64,000 nt of DNA from Sphingomonas sp. EC-HK361 (GTDB lineage: Bacteria; Pseudomonadota; Alphaproteobacteria; Sphingomonadales; Sphingomonadaceae), in the NCBI RefSeq assembly GCF_902498785.1, contig NZ_LR701494.1, positions 1,317,105-1,381,104 on the forward strand. Direction: 5' to 3'. Below are positions 15,843 through 24,624 of this stretch, piece after piece. Positions within the stretch are counted from its first letter, which is position 1; every line of letters begins with the position of its first letter. A program made the position numbers and the translations under genes. The notes under the pieces are model-generated. The model searched no databases and was not told the DNA's origin. It saw only the letters and a list, made by a program, of their open reading frames with translations.

Positions 15843-17834
15843 TCAGGCGGCCTGCTGGAGTTCGTCATCCGAGCCGGTGACGCTCTCGTCATTTGCGGGC
15901 ACCGGCTCAGGCGCGATGGCGGGCACGCTGAAACGCATGACGTCAGGCACCCAGGCGAGAGCCGCTTCGCGCAGTTCAGCCTCGATGGGGACGGAGCCGC
16001 CGAAGATCTTCTCGGCCGAGGTCGCGAGATCATGCTTCTTCGACGCACCGTAGCGGCTCGACAATTCCTTGCCCCCAATCTCTTCGAGATGGGTGAGGAT
16101 CGCCGCCTTGCTGCTCAGGCGATCGAAATAGTTGTTCGCGGTCGGACGCCACCAGGCCGCTACATCGATTTCGAGCTTGGTGCCGAGATGGTCGATCATG
16201 GCCTCGCCAGTCTTGCCCGCGACGACTGCGTGGAGCGTCCGGGCGATTGCCCAGGCGAGCCAGGCCGCACGAACCTCATCGGGAAGCGCGCAGAAGGCGT
16301 CGTAGCGCTGACAGGCATCGCCAGCCTCGGTCCAGCTGCGATCGAGCGCCTCGTCGATCTTGCCCCATTCCTCGGCGGCAAGCGTGCCGCTCTGGTAGCC
16401 GGTGAGCCCGGAGAAGGGCTTATCGGCCTTGAGTTCGGTCGCAAGGTCGAAACCGCTGGAATGCCGGGTCGCCTTGTCGACCATCCAGAACGTTCCGAGA
16501 TCGAGGGCGAAGCGCGGATCGCTGGCGATATGAACGCGCAGCAATTCGCTCTTCATCTCGGCCAGTTCCAGGCTGAGACGCTGGCTGTACGCGGACCTCC
16601 CCGTGGTGGCGACGACATCGTCGTTGTCGACCTCGCCTTCAGCCTGCTCGTCCTGCTCCTCATCATCAGGCTCGTCGACCGGAGCGACATAGAGTTGCTC
16701 GTGAAGGCGCGGCTGGCCGTCATGACCGATGACGACATAGGCGAGCGCCCCCGCCTTCTGCTCCTCGGAGATGATCGGTACGGGTTTCTCGATCGCGCGA
16801 TATTCCGCTTCGAGCATTTCGACTCGGTTGGCCTGTTCGACCTGGCCGTCTTCATCAGCATCTTCCCAGGCTTCGTTGGCGGCCTCGATTTCAGCCTCAA
16901 TCTCCTCGAGACGCGCCTGCTGCTCCGCCGTGAGTTCGGGCGCGTCGCCCTTGAGCGGGCGCAGGTCCCAGGTGTCGTTGTAGCTGACATGGGTCGAGGG
17001 AATGATGCGGACTTCCGCCAGCCCCTCACGGGTGCGCAGGTCTTCCGCGGCGGCCGCGAGCTTGTCCGCCACGAGACGGTTAAGGAGATCGCCGTCGATC
17101 CAGCGCTCGGTCGTCGAGTCGGTGAACAGGTCGAGATCGACCCGGCCGCCTGCCTCGATATAAGCATCGCGCCCGACCAGAAGCGCCTTGGGATCGCTGC
17201 CGACATAAGTGTCCTCAACGAGCTGACGTTTGATCTCGTTGACGTTGGCCCGGTAATAGCCATCCTTGAGGAGTTCGAACACCTCAGCCTGCTTGGTACG
17301 ATCGCTATTGCTGGCATAGGCAACGGCTACATTCAGCGTGATCTCGCCGTTGCGCAGAGCTTCGAAAATCGGATCGGCGAGATCGGCAAGGCGAAGCCGA
17401 CTGCGCACGAACCGCTCGGTGAGGCCGAAGCGCTTGGCGACGTCTTCGGGGGTCTTCTTCTCGCTCTCGATGATGTCCTGGAAGGCCCGGCAAGTATCGG
17501 CCGGGTTCATCGTGAGGTTGAAAAAGTTCTCTTCGAGGCTGGTCTCGATCGCGTCCTTGGCATTGCCCAGAACGAGGACCGCCAGCTGATAGTCGGCAGC
17601 GAACACGCCCTTCTCGATCAGGCGATGGACCGCGTCGAGCCGTCGTCCGCCCGCGATGATGCGGTAATGTCCCTTTTTGCGCGACACAGGCACGCCGATG
17701 AGGTTCTGGCGGACGCCCTTGACGGCAATATTCGCCTCGAGCTGGGCATCGGCGACGGGATCGCCGACAGTTCGAACGTTGCTCGGGGACTTGGCGAGGT
17801 TCGCCGCGGCCACGAGGATGGGTAGTTGGGTCAT
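15843..17834 (-). CDS. parB: large ParB/RepB/Spo0J-family protein
   Basis: 663 residues. The N-terminal ParB/sulfiredoxin-like domain is at residues ~15-110 (KSPSNVRTV, RIIAGGRRLDAVHRL, SLEENFFNLTMNPADTCRAF). The HTH of KorB/ParB type follows (EDVAKRFGLTERFVRSRLRL), then a long acidic middle and a C-terminal ~200 residues of unknown fold. At 663 residues it is roughly twice the size of canonical ParB. Many such large plasmid ParB-like proteins act as nucleases or regulators rather than in partition. No parA is visible in the window and no parS-like palindromes were identified. It follows the primase gene by 33 bp, with a G-rich tract at the junction, and ends at a strong terminator. Confidence 0.85.
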   Translation of the reverse strand: MTQLPILVAAANLAKSPSNVRTVGDPVADAQLEANIAVKGVRQNLIGVPVSRKKGHYRIIAGGRRLDAVHRLIEKGVFAADYQLAVLVLGNAKDAIETSLEENFFNLTMNPADTCRAFQDIIESEKKTPEDVAKRFGLTERFVRSRLRLADLADPIFEALRNGEITLNVAVAYASNSDRTKQAEVFELLKDGYYRANVNEIKRQLVEDTYVGSDPKALLVGRDAYIEAGGRVDLDLFTDSTTERWIDGDLLNRLVADKLAAAAEDLRTREGLAEVRIIPSTHVSYNDTWDLRPLKGDAPELTAEQQARLEEIEAEIEAANEAWEDADEDGQVEQANRVEMLEAEYRAIEKPVPIISEEQKAGALAYVVIGHDGQPRLHEQLYVAPVDEPDDEEQDEQAEGEVDNDDVVATTGRSAYSQRLSLELAEMKSELLRVHIASDPRFALDLGTFWMVDKATRHSSGFDLATELKADKPFSGLTGYQSGTLAAEEWGKIDEALDRSWTEAGDACQRYDAFCALPDEVRAAWLAWAIARTLHAVVAGKTGEAMIDHLGTKLEIDVAAWWRPTANNYFDRLSSKAAILTHLEEIGGKELSSRYGASKKHDLATSAEKIFGGSVPIEAELREAALAWVPDVMRFSVPAIAPEPVPANDESVTGSDDELQQAA

Positions 17835-17867
17835 GTGGATAGTCTCCTGGCGGGGACAGCCTGACCA

Positions 17868-18806
17868 TCAGGCCACTTTCCGCCACCACTCCCCCACTCC
17901 CTCCCCTCCCGCCCGAAGCACGTCGTTCCAGTCCTTGAAGCCGGGCGGCGGGAACTCGGTGTCGATATCGCGACCCGGCATCGCGTAGCTTTCGAGTGCG
18001 TGGGCGACGCCGATTTCGCCGGCGATGTCATTGTCAGGGAATAGAATCAGGCGCCTGACGCGGTCGGGGATCGCAATCTGATGGAGTCGCTCGCTGCCGA
18101 GCGTGGCCCAGACCGGAATCCCGAACAGGATCATTGCGGAGATTGCGGTTTCGACCCCTTCGGCGAGTCCAAGGATCGACGTCGCAGTGCCCAGCATGAC
18201 TGCCGCGCGCTCGGGGCGGCCAAGCGTCATGCGTGGATCGGCAAGATCGCGGGCGCGCCGCGCATCGTCCCGATCGAAGAATGTGCGCTGGATGGCGATG
18301 AAGCGCCCCTCATCATGAAGGCCGCCGTCGTGAAGAGCCGTGATCATAGCGGGCCGGAACTCAACGTCGTCCCCCTGTCCGAGAGGTGTCCGGGGATGGA
18401 AACGCAAGGCACGGGGCAGCAGCGCTATTCGTCTGCGCCGCAGATAGATTTCGGCGGGTGTGCCGATCAATGGCCTGGCTTCATCCCATATCCGCAATGC
18501 CTGCTGACGCCGCCACAGGTCCGTTGGCATTCCCGCCGAGGCCTGAGAGGCCTTGTCCACATGGTGCAGTGCTTTTTCTTCGAGGCGCAGGATCTCATTG
18601 ATGACGTCGCGAGAATCGCAGCCGGCGAAGCACTTGAAGAGCAGTGCATGGTCCCCCACGCGGACAGAGAGGCTGGGACTGCGGTCGGCATGGGCGGGAC
18701 AACGGCACATCGCACCGCCCGGCTTCCAGACGCCCCCCAGACGCTTCACGATATCGGACCCGATAGCCTCGAGTTCCGGATTATATTTGCTTATGGTACG
18801 AGCCAT
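17868..18806 (-). CDS. Toprim-domain plasmid primase (DUF7146 type)
   Basis: 312 residues. An N-terminal zinc-finger-like segment (CRCPAHADRSPSLSVRVG, then LLFKCFAGC) corresponds to the CHC2-type zinc ribbon of bacterial primases. The Toprim core follows: GLAEGVETAISAM with its conserved Glu, and LILFPDNDIAG with the DxD pair. These residues bind metal ions for primer synthesis. The combination is typical of plasmid and phage primases used in lagging-strand priming or conjugative strand synthesis. Start ATG 18806. The final codons overlap a G-rich regulatory tract that lies before the parB-like gene. Confidence 0.85.
   Translation of the reverse strand: MARTISKYNPELEAIGSDIVKRLGGVWKPGGAMCRCPAHADRSPSLSVRVGDHALLFKCFAGCDSRDVINEILRLEEKALHHVDKASQASAGMPTDLWRRQQALRIWDEARPLIGTPAEIYLRRRRIALLPRALRFHPRTPLGQGDDVEFRPAMITALHDGGLHDEGRFIAIQRTFFDRDDARRARDLADPRMTLGRPERAAVMLGTATSILGLAEGVETAISAMILFGIPVWATLGSERLHQIAIPDRVRRLILFPDNDIAGEIGVAHALESYAMPGRDIDTEFPPPGFKDWNDVLRAGGEGVGEWWRKVA
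17874..17914 (-). promoter_or_regulatory. G-rich motif upstream of parB-like gene (copy 5)
   Basis: The minus strand has GGGCGGGAGGGGAGGG then AGTGGGGGAGTGGTGG, ending about 40 nt before ATG 17834. It also encodes the last residues of the primase (Gly/Glu/Trp-rich), so it is under coding constraint and still fits the family. Confidence 0.5.
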
Positions 18807-18910
18807 GGGCGTGTCCCGAAAATGGGCTGCCCGCCGGTGGCCTCATCGGACGTGAAGAACGGCAGATGGGAAGAGACGGGCAAGCATTGGACGGGCGACC
18901 CGCAGATCAC

Positions 18911-18938
18911 CCAACCAATTTCCGCCCACTCCCCTCCA
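18911..18938 (-). promoter_or_regulatory. degenerate G-rich motif upstream of primase gene (copy 6)
   Basis: The minus strand has GGAGGGGAGTGGGCGGAAAT then TGGTTGG. It matches the second half of copy 5 (GGGGAGTGGTGGCGGAAAG) closely. It lies 105 nt before ATG 18806, farther than the others, so its role is less certain. Confidence 0.4.
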
Positions 18939-19001
18939 TCGCCTTGGCCGCGATGGTGCGACTGGTCTAAGTTTATGGCGAGCACCCATGCTCCCGGCCA
19001 C

Positions 19002-19244
19002 CTACCCCAATGGGCCGAGATCTCCGGCAAACAACATAGGCTGGGACTCCAGCCTCTCGCCGATTTCTGGGTAGGTGATATCGAAACGCCGCAGCCTCTC
19101 GGTAAGATGCCGGGCGTCGTCGCCAATAGCGACTCTGCGGCGGACGCGGTCCGTCCCGACTAGCTCGCTCCGTAAGCTTGGCGAGGCGCTCGCAAGGGCA
19201 ACCTCCAAATGAAGCGACAGCGTTGATTCGTCGAGTCGGGTCAT
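19002..19244 (-). CDS. possible small protein, 80 residues
   Basis: A reading frame from ATG 19244 (MTRLDESTLSLHLEVALASA), with AGGGG just upstream, ends at 19002. It is soluble, rich in Leu and Arg, with no domain that I recognise. Coding looks plausible but I would not insist on it. It lies alone between the primase gene and the lasso-locus side of the window. Confidence 0.35.
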   Translation of the reverse strand: MTRLDESTLSLHLEVALASASPSLRSELVGTDRVRRRVAIGDDARHLTERLRRFDITYPEIGERLESQPMLFAGDLGPLG

Positions 19245-19559
19245 CCCCTGAATGGAACAACGTAAGAACATTCTGTCAATGAGTGGAGGGCTGCAGCCTT
19301 CCCATATCGTCGGCGGGCATTGTGGGCACGCTTCGTTCCGCGTTGGCGAACACACGCCGCATCCGCAGCATCACGTCGGCCGGTTCGGGAGATTTCCGCC
19401 TTGACCTGGGCGATGTGATTGCTCCCGTCGCAGTGATTATTGATGACCATATTATCATCCAGAATGGAGCAAAGGGCATTGCGCAGCATTTACACGCAAA
19501 AATTTACAATATGAGCGACGCGACGTGAGTTTCCTTCTCGCATGAGAAAGGAGCTTCCC
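19245..19559. other. intergenic region, no convincing gene
   Basis: This 315-bp stretch is more AT-rich toward its right end. Short frames exist on both strands but none has a good ribosome binding site and protein-like composition. It probably holds the promoter for the leader ORF and winged-helix gene to the right. I could not pick out a confident -35/-10 pair. Confidence 0.4.
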
Positions 19560-19634
19560 ATGCCCATTCGCATCAGATTGAAGACCTATCGGCTGCGATC
19601 CGCGCGGCTCTCGGGACTGGAGAGCGCACAATGA
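19560..19634 (+). CDS. 24-codon leader ORF coupled to the winged-helix gene
   Basis: ATG 19560 is preceded by AAAGGAG with a six-base spacer, the best ribosome binding site in the neighbourhood. The product is 24 residues (MPIRIRLKTYRLRSARLSGL then ESAQ), very basic with six Arg. Its TGA overlaps the ATG of the next gene (ATGA). The winged-helix gene itself has no good ribosome binding site, so its translation probably depends on reading this leader. The peptide may be functional or only a coupling device. Confidence 0.55.
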   Translation: MPIRIRLKTYRLRSARLSGLESAQ

Positions 19635-20026
19635 TCGAGGGGCAACGAATAACGACGACGGTCAGCCGATGCAGCATGATTGGATTGACCGAACAGGTAC
19701 AACGACTGCGCGCCGACGAGTTTGGCAAGGATCTTTTCACGATTCCTGCATTCGAGATGTTACTCGATCTCTACACCCGCAGGAGCGTCCATCCGCGATC
19801 GCTGACATCGCTCACAGGCGCATCAAGCGCGTCGGAGCGAAACTCCCAACGCATTGTCCACCGCCTGGCAGAACGTGGCTTTGTCGACCTTCATCGTGAT
19901 CCGTCCGATGGGCGCAGGATCATCGTCGAACTGAGAGAGGAAACGAACGAGATGCTCGATCGCTTCTTCGATCGACTGGTCGAGATGGCTGCCGACATGC
20001 CCATGCATCGTAGGCCTCAGAAGTGA
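19631..20026 (+). CDS. winged-helix (MarR-like) transcription regulator
   Basis: 131 residues. A winged-helix core runs from about residue 35: FEMLLDLYTRRSVHPRSLTS (helices), then ERNSQRIVHRLAERGFVDLH (recognition helix) and the wing DPSDGRRIIVELREE. This is the MarR arrangement, including the wing Asp-x-x-Asp-x-R-R. There are no metal- or ligand-binding residues that I can point to. It lies 276 bp upstream of the ECF sigma gene of the lasso locus, same strand, so it could regulate that locus. That link is inference. Confidence 0.75.
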   Translation: MIEGQRITTTVSRCSMIGLTEQVQRLRADEFGKDLFTIPAFEMLLDLYTRRSVHPRSLTSLTGASSASERNSQRIVHRLAERGFVDLHRDPSDGRRIIVELREETNEMLDRFFDRLVEMAADMPMHRRPQK

Positions 20027-20302
20027 AGGTTCGCCTGCTGCATCGCGGCATTGCGACATCCGATTTTCGCGCCTTGCCAGAGGTGAAAATCCGATGCACA
20101 GTTCTCATGCGGTCGGGAAATGGCTGGGATCCGGCTGCAGGATATTCCTTCCAAGCATGATGATGGGCTCATCCAAGGCGGTTGAGCGCAATTGTTGGAC
20201 AATGTTGCCCGCCACCTTTGGGTGGTTTTGTCATGCTGTCTTCCGTTCAAAAAGGCGGCCGTACGTCGGTGCCCTTCGATCTCGTCCGGTGCGCCTGAGC
20301 AT

Positions 20303-20851
20303 ATGTACGGCGTACAACAAAACGAGGGCGCGTGCGCGCCTGCGGCCGCTGTATACGAGGAACGCCAGTTCGTGGCCATATATCGCGAGGAAGCACCGAA
20401 GCTGCGCTCCTTTCTCCGACGACGAATTTGGCTCGAGGACGACCGCGACGACATGGTGCAGGAGGCTTTCGCCAGGCTGGCAGCATCACGATCGGCCACA
20501 GCCTGGAGCAATCCCGGTGCCTATTTGCACGGCATCGTGCGGCATCTCCTCGCTGATCGGGTGCGAGCCTGGGCCAGGAGCCGTTCCTTGGACCCCGTGG
20601 TCTGCGCAGCCGGCCAGGAAGCGGCCGGGCCAGATGCAACGGCGGAGTTGAACCAAATGCGGGAGCGTTATCGTCTGGCTATCGACGGCCTTCCGCCCAG
20701 GACGAAAGAGGTATATTTGTTACATCGTGTTGAAGAACTCGGATACAGGCAGATTGCGGAACAGCTGAGCATCAGTATCCGAACTGTGGAGTGGCATGTG
20801 GCGGAGGCCATTACGCGCATCGGCAAGAGCATTGGCAATTCCAATGGCTGA
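20303..20851 (+). CDS. fecI: FecI-type ECF sigma factor of the lasso locus
   Basis: 182 residues from ATG 20303. Sigma region 2 (LRSFLRRRIWLEDDRDDMVQ, then EAFARLA) and region 4 (IDGLPPRTKEVYLLHRVEEL, then GYRQIAEQLSISIRTVEWHV) are complete, and the short linker is typical of FecI-group ECF factors. It overlaps the fecR start by 8 bp and is followed by a TonB receptor with an STN domain, the standard cell-surface-signalling trio. It should direct transcription of the receptor and isopeptidase when a ligand, probably the lasso peptide, is bound outside. The start could be farther upstream (20192), but that extension does not look conserved. Confidence 0.9.
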   Translation: MYGVQQNEGACAPAAAVYEERQFVAIYREEAPKLRSFLRRRIWLEDDRDDMVQEAFARLAASRSATAWSNPGAYLHGIVRHLLADRVRAWARSRSLDPVVCAAGQEAAGPDATAELNQMRERYRLAIDGLPPRTKEVYLLHRVEELGYRQIAEQLSISIRTVEWHVAEAITRIGKSIGNSNG

Positions 20852-21911
20852 GAACGAACAGCCGGAGGGTCTGCCTCGTATGGATCAGTTGACGCGCGAA
20901 GGGTCGCTATGGTTTGCGCGCATGCGCGGCCCCGATGCCCAGAGCTATCGGCCCCAGTTTGAACACTGGCTCTCGTTGGGTGCATCGCACCGCGATGCCT
21001 ATGAGCGCGCGGGCGAAATCTTTGCATTGGGGCGCTTCCTCGCCAGTCAGAGGGAAGAAATCGAAGCTGAAGCCAACGACAATGGGCCGGCAGGTCATAA
21101 TTGGAAATGGGCGGCCATCGCAGCCAGCCTTCTTCTTGCGCTCGGCACCGGCAGTTGGTTCGCGAACAGCGAGTTGCGCGGCCCGGCAGGTGGGACTCCC
21201 TTGGTGGCACAGGTGGATGCCCACACCGGCATCGAACGGGGTGTCTACGATACGGTGGTCGGTGGACGACGGAACATTCGACTCGCTGATGGATCTTTCG
21301 TCGAGCTCGACGAGGGCAGCGAATTGTCGACGACGTTCAGCGAGGGCAGGCGCGAACTGAGGCTCAAGCGCGGTCGCGCGCGTTTCGAGGTTGCACATGA
21401 AGGCCGTCCTTTCGTTGTATTGGCCGGCGGCGGCAGCGTGACGGCCCGTGGCACGGTGTTCGATGTCATTCTTGGCAGGGACAAGCGCGTCACGGTACGT
21501 TTGTTGCGAGGCGCTGTTGACGTCGAGCGCCCGCAGGGCGCGAAAGGCGGCCGGGGCGCAGCCGCCGCGGTGGCGAGACTGGAGCCCGGCGAGGTGCTGA
21601 GCTTCGCGGCCATAACCCCGGTGGCGCTCCCGAGCATTTCGGGCAAGGCCGCGATCGAGCCCGTCATGCTTAAACCGGATCAGCCGCTGATCCGGGAATA
21701 TGAGCGCACGCCGCTGTCCGCCGTCGTTGCCGAAGCGAACAGGGACTCGGCGACCTCGATCAGATTGGCAGACCCCGTCATCGGGGCTCTCAGGGTCAGC
21801 GGGCGCTTTCGCGTGGACAATGCCGATCAGGTTGCGGACCGCCTCGCGATATTGTTCGATCTCGACGTCGAACGAACCAAATCGGACGAAATCACGCTTC
21901 GCAAAAGATAG
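20844..21911 (+). CDS. fecR: FecR-type anti-sigma regulator
   Basis: 355 residues. The N-terminal DUF4880-like anti-sigma part (GSLWFARMRGPDAQSYRPQF, then EHWLSLGASHRDAYERA) is cytoplasmic. One membrane segment follows at ~80-100 (WAAIAASLLLALGTGSWF), then the periplasmic FecR domain (NIRLADGSFVELDEGSELST, GEVLSFAA) and a C-terminal STN-like part (TPLSAVVAEANRDSATSIRL). It transmits the signal from the receptor's N-terminal domain to the sigma factor. Start ATG 20844 overlaps fecI, implying translational coupling. Confidence 0.92.
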   Translation: MAENEQPEGLPRMDQLTREGSLWFARMRGPDAQSYRPQFEHWLSLGASHRDAYERAGEIFALGRFLASQREEIEAEANDNGPAGHNWKWAAIAASLLLALGTGSWFANSELRGPAGGTPLVAQVDAHTGIERGVYDTVVGGRRNIRLADGSFVELDEGSELSTTFSEGRRELRLKRGRARFEVAHEGRPFVVLAGGGSVTARGTVFDVILGRDKRVTVRLLRGAVDVERPQGAKGGRGAAAAVARLEPGEVLSFAAITPVALPSISGKAAIEPVMLKPDQPLIREYERTPLSAVVAEANRDSATSIRLADPVIGALRVSGRFRVDNADQVADRLAILFDLDVERTKSDEITLRKR

Positions 21912-22009
21912 TCCGAGATTTTTACACCCCCTACCCCGTAGATTGCAGTTTTGTTGCGATGCTCCCTGAAACTCCCGCCAGATTGTCGGGAATTTCATAG
22001 GGGGCAAGA

Positions 22010-24616
22010 ATGGTCCAGATGCGGTCTCGGTCACGGTTTCGTTGTGCACTCCTCGCTGCGGTGGCGATTGGTACGCTTGTTCCGGGCGCCGCCGCACTTG
22101 CCCAGGAGCAACGCCGCGTCGAATACAAGATCGAGGCCGGCGATCTCGGGGAAGCCCTCAAGGCGGTCAGCCGCCAGTCGGGAAAGGACATCATCTTCAC
22201 TTCCGAGGCAGTACTGGGACGGAGTGCTCCGGCGCTGCACGGAACCTATAGCGCTGACGAAGCGGTTCGGGCGCTGCTGGCAGGTTCCGACCTGGTGGCG
22301 CAGTTCCGGAAGGATGTCATCATCATCCGGGGGCGATCGAAGCCGTCGGGGGATCTAGCGGATCGCCCGGCGGATCAGCGCGACATCGTGGTTACGGGCT
22401 CGCGGATCAAGGGCGCTCCGGCGACATCGCCAGTCACGATCAGTTCCAGAGACCAAATTGAAAAGCAGGGCGCGACGGATCTTGGGAGCTACATCAGGCT
22501 TCTGCCGCAAAACTACAATGGTGGTCAAAATCCGAATGTCGCCGGCGGCGGGGCTCAGGGCAACAACAATAATGTGAGTTCCTCCTCCACGCTCAATCTG
22601 CGTGGACTTGGTCCGGACGCGACGCTTACATTGCTCAACGGCCATCGACTGGCTTACGACGCCTTGGCTCAGGGCGTGGACATCTCTGCGATCCCGTTAG
22701 CCGCGGTCGATCGTGTCGAAGTGGTGGCAGACGGCGCGTCCGCGCTCTATGGCTCCGATGCAGTTGGCGGCGTCGCGAACATCATTCTGCGTCCGGAGTT
22801 CCGCGGAACCGAGATCTCAACGCGCTTTGCAACGACGACAGATGGCGGCGGCAGACAAGCTCAAGTCTCGGCGGTGACAGGATCGACATGGTCGAGCGGT
22901 GGCTTCATGGTTGCAGCGGACTATCTATCTTCGGAGCGCATTAGCGCAGGGCAGCGCAGCTACACGGCCCTTATGGACGAGAGCGCGACGCTTGTACCCA
23001 GCGTGCGGCAAATCAGCATCGTCGCTACCGGCCATCAGCAGATGGCGGAAGGCGTAGAATTGAAGATCGATGGAACCTTCAGCCGGCGCAATTCAAAATA
23101 TGATAATCCGTACCTGAATACAGGGGCAGTTACGGAAAACGGACTCCGGTCCAACCCCATCGTTCGCACCTATTCGGTCTCGCCGAGCCTGACCATAGCT
23201 TTGACGCCAGTCTGGTCGCTCAATTTCTCAGGGACGATCGCCGATAGCAAAGCGGACCTTCATTCAAGGCGATACGCTGCTTCGATCGAGACGCCGGGAC
23301 GCCTTGTTTACGGAAACGACCTGAAAGCGTTGGAAGTGGGGGTCCAGGGGACTCTTGCAGAGCTGCCAGGGGGGAAGGTCAAGCTTGCGGCCGGAGGCGG
23401 AATCCGATCCTTGGGGCTCGGTGTTGAGGTATCCAACACGCCGTCCGGATCACCCACGATCGTGACCGAACAGTTTCATACGAGGCGGGCCGTCCAGTTT
23501 GCCTATGGCGAACTGACGATCCCGGTCATTGGCGCGGAAAACAGCCGGCCACTACTCTATCGGCTTGATTTCACAGCGGCGGGCCGGTTCGAGCATTATG
23601 AGGCGGTCGGATCGGTTGCGACCCCAAAGTTCGGCTTTCGCTATGCGCCATCGCCTGATTTGAGTCTGATGGGCAGTTGGGGCCGTTCATTCAAGGCGCC
23701 AACTCTTTATCAACAGAACCAGATACGACAAGGCGTATTGTTGCCCGGTTCAATCTTCTCCGATAATCCGAGCGGTCTTCCCGTCCTTTTGCTGGCTGGT
23801 GGGGGCACGCCCCTAAGCTCGGAGAAGGCTGAAACCTGGACGGCAACCATCTCGTTGACGCCGCGAGCGCTTTCAGGCCTGCATTTGCAGGCGAGCTATT
23901 TTGACGTGGCGTACAAGGATAGAGTTTCGGTACCAATTGTCGGCGCAACGGCCGCTCTGAACAATCCGATATATGCCAATCTTGTGCGCCTGTCGCCGTC
24001 GTCAGCCACTGTAGAGGCAGAAATCGCTCGTCTTCCTCAAGGACTTTCCAATTTTACTGGCGCAGCGTTTGATGCAGCCAGCCTCGCGGCGATCATCGAC
24101 GCCACGGACCAGAATGTAGCTCGCCAGAACGCCCGAGGCATCGATCTCTCCGGCCAATATAAGTTCTCCATCGGTGGATCACAGACGCTGGAGCTATCAG
24201 CGAATGCGAGTTACCTCGAGAGCCGCCGCCAGGTGGCAACTGGCTTGCCATTCAGTCGATTGGCCGGCACCATTTTCAACCCACCGCACTGGCGCGCCGA
24301 AGGAGGTCTTACATATTCCCGCACGTCCTTCGACGCCTCTCTATTCGTCAACCATATTGGGGGAACCAGCGACACTCGATCGCTCCCCGAGCTCAATGTG
24401 GGATCGTTCACGTCATTCGACGCAACGCTAAGATATAAGGCCGATAAAACCAGTGGCATACTCGCCGGGACCGAGATCATGCTTTCGGTTCTCAATGTGT
24501 TGGATGAGAAGCCAGCTTCAATCGAGAACTCCGATCCATCGCTGCCGCCATATGACTCGTCCAACTATTCGGTGATCGGACGGCAGGTTTCTGTGACGAT
24601 CCGTAAGCTATTCTAG
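22010..24616 (+). CDS. TonB-dependent receptor with STN signalling domain
   Basis: 868 residues with a signal peptide (cut near ALAQE, residue ~32). An STN domain follows at ~35-110 (YKIEAGDLGEALKAVSRQSG, then DIIFTSEAVLG), then a TonB-box-like DIVVTGSRIKG. The plug includes LRGLGPDATLTLLNGHRLAY and VEVVADGASALYGSDAVGGV. The 22-strand barrel ends YSVIGRQVSVTIRKLF, with the terminal Phe of outer-membrane proteins. Context (FecI/FecR before, lasso isopeptidase directly after with overlapping stop/start) points to uptake and sensing of the lasso peptide rather than an iron chelate. Shine-Dalgarno AGGGGG precedes ATG 22010. Confidence 0.93.
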   Translation: MVQMRSRSRFRCALLAAVAIGTLVPGAAALAQEQRRVEYKIEAGDLGEALKAVSRQSGKDIIFTSEAVLGRSAPALHGTYSADEAVRALLAGSDLVAQFRKDVIIIRGRSKPSGDLADRPADQRDIVVTGSRIKGAPATSPVTISSRDQIEKQGATDLGSYIRLLPQNYNGGQNPNVAGGGAQGNNNNVSSSSTLNLRGLGPDATLTLLNGHRLAYDALAQGVDISAIPLAAVDRVEVVADGASALYGSDAVGGVANIILRPEFRGTEISTRFATTTDGGGRQAQVSAVTGSTWSSGGFMVAADYLSSERISAGQRSYTALMDESATLVPSVRQISIVATGHQQMAEGVELKIDGTFSRRNSKYDNPYLNTGAVTENGLRSNPIVRTYSVSPSLTIALTPVWSLNFSGTIADSKADLHSRRYAASIETPGRLVYGNDLKALEVGVQGTLAELPGGKVKLAAGGGIRSLGLGVEVSNTPSGSPTIVTEQFHTRRAVQFAYGELTIPVIGAENSRPLLYRLDFTAAGRFEHYEAVGSVATPKFGFRYAPSPDLSLMGSWGRSFKAPTLYQQNQIRQGVLLPGSIFSDNPSGLPVLLLAGGGTPLSSEKAETWTATISLTPRALSGLHLQASYFDVAYKDRVSVPIVGATAALNNPIYANLVRLSPSSATVEAEIARLPQGLSNFTGAAFDAASLAAIIDATDQNVARQNARGIDLSGQYKFSIGGSQTLELSANASYLESRRQVATGLPFSRLAGTIFNPPHWRAEGGLTYSRTSFDASLFVNHIGGTSDTRSLPELNVGSFTSFDATLRYKADKTSGILAGTEIMLSVLNVLDEKPASIENSDPSLPPYDSSNYSVIGRQVSVTIRKLF

Positions 24617-24624
24617 TGAGCGTC

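Noticed and set aside
15780-17825. 681-residue plus-strand open frame opposite parB
   Set aside because: It mirrors the ParB-like gene codon by codon on the other strand. No ribosome binding site and no recognisable domain.
19283-19528. Possible 81-residue plus-strand gene before the leader ORF
   Set aside because: No ribosome binding site and no conserved pattern. The opposite strand also has an equally long frame.
20192-20302. Longer start for the lasso-locus sigma factor
   Set aside because: The added 37 residues (Cys/Pro/Arg mix) do not resemble sigma N-termini, and ATG 20303 gives the usual family length.
21960-22009. Possible FecI-dependent promoter (GAAAC then GTCGG) ahead of the TonB receptor
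   Set aside because: The spacing between the two boxes (about 12 bases) is too short for a normal ECF promoter, so I did not list it.
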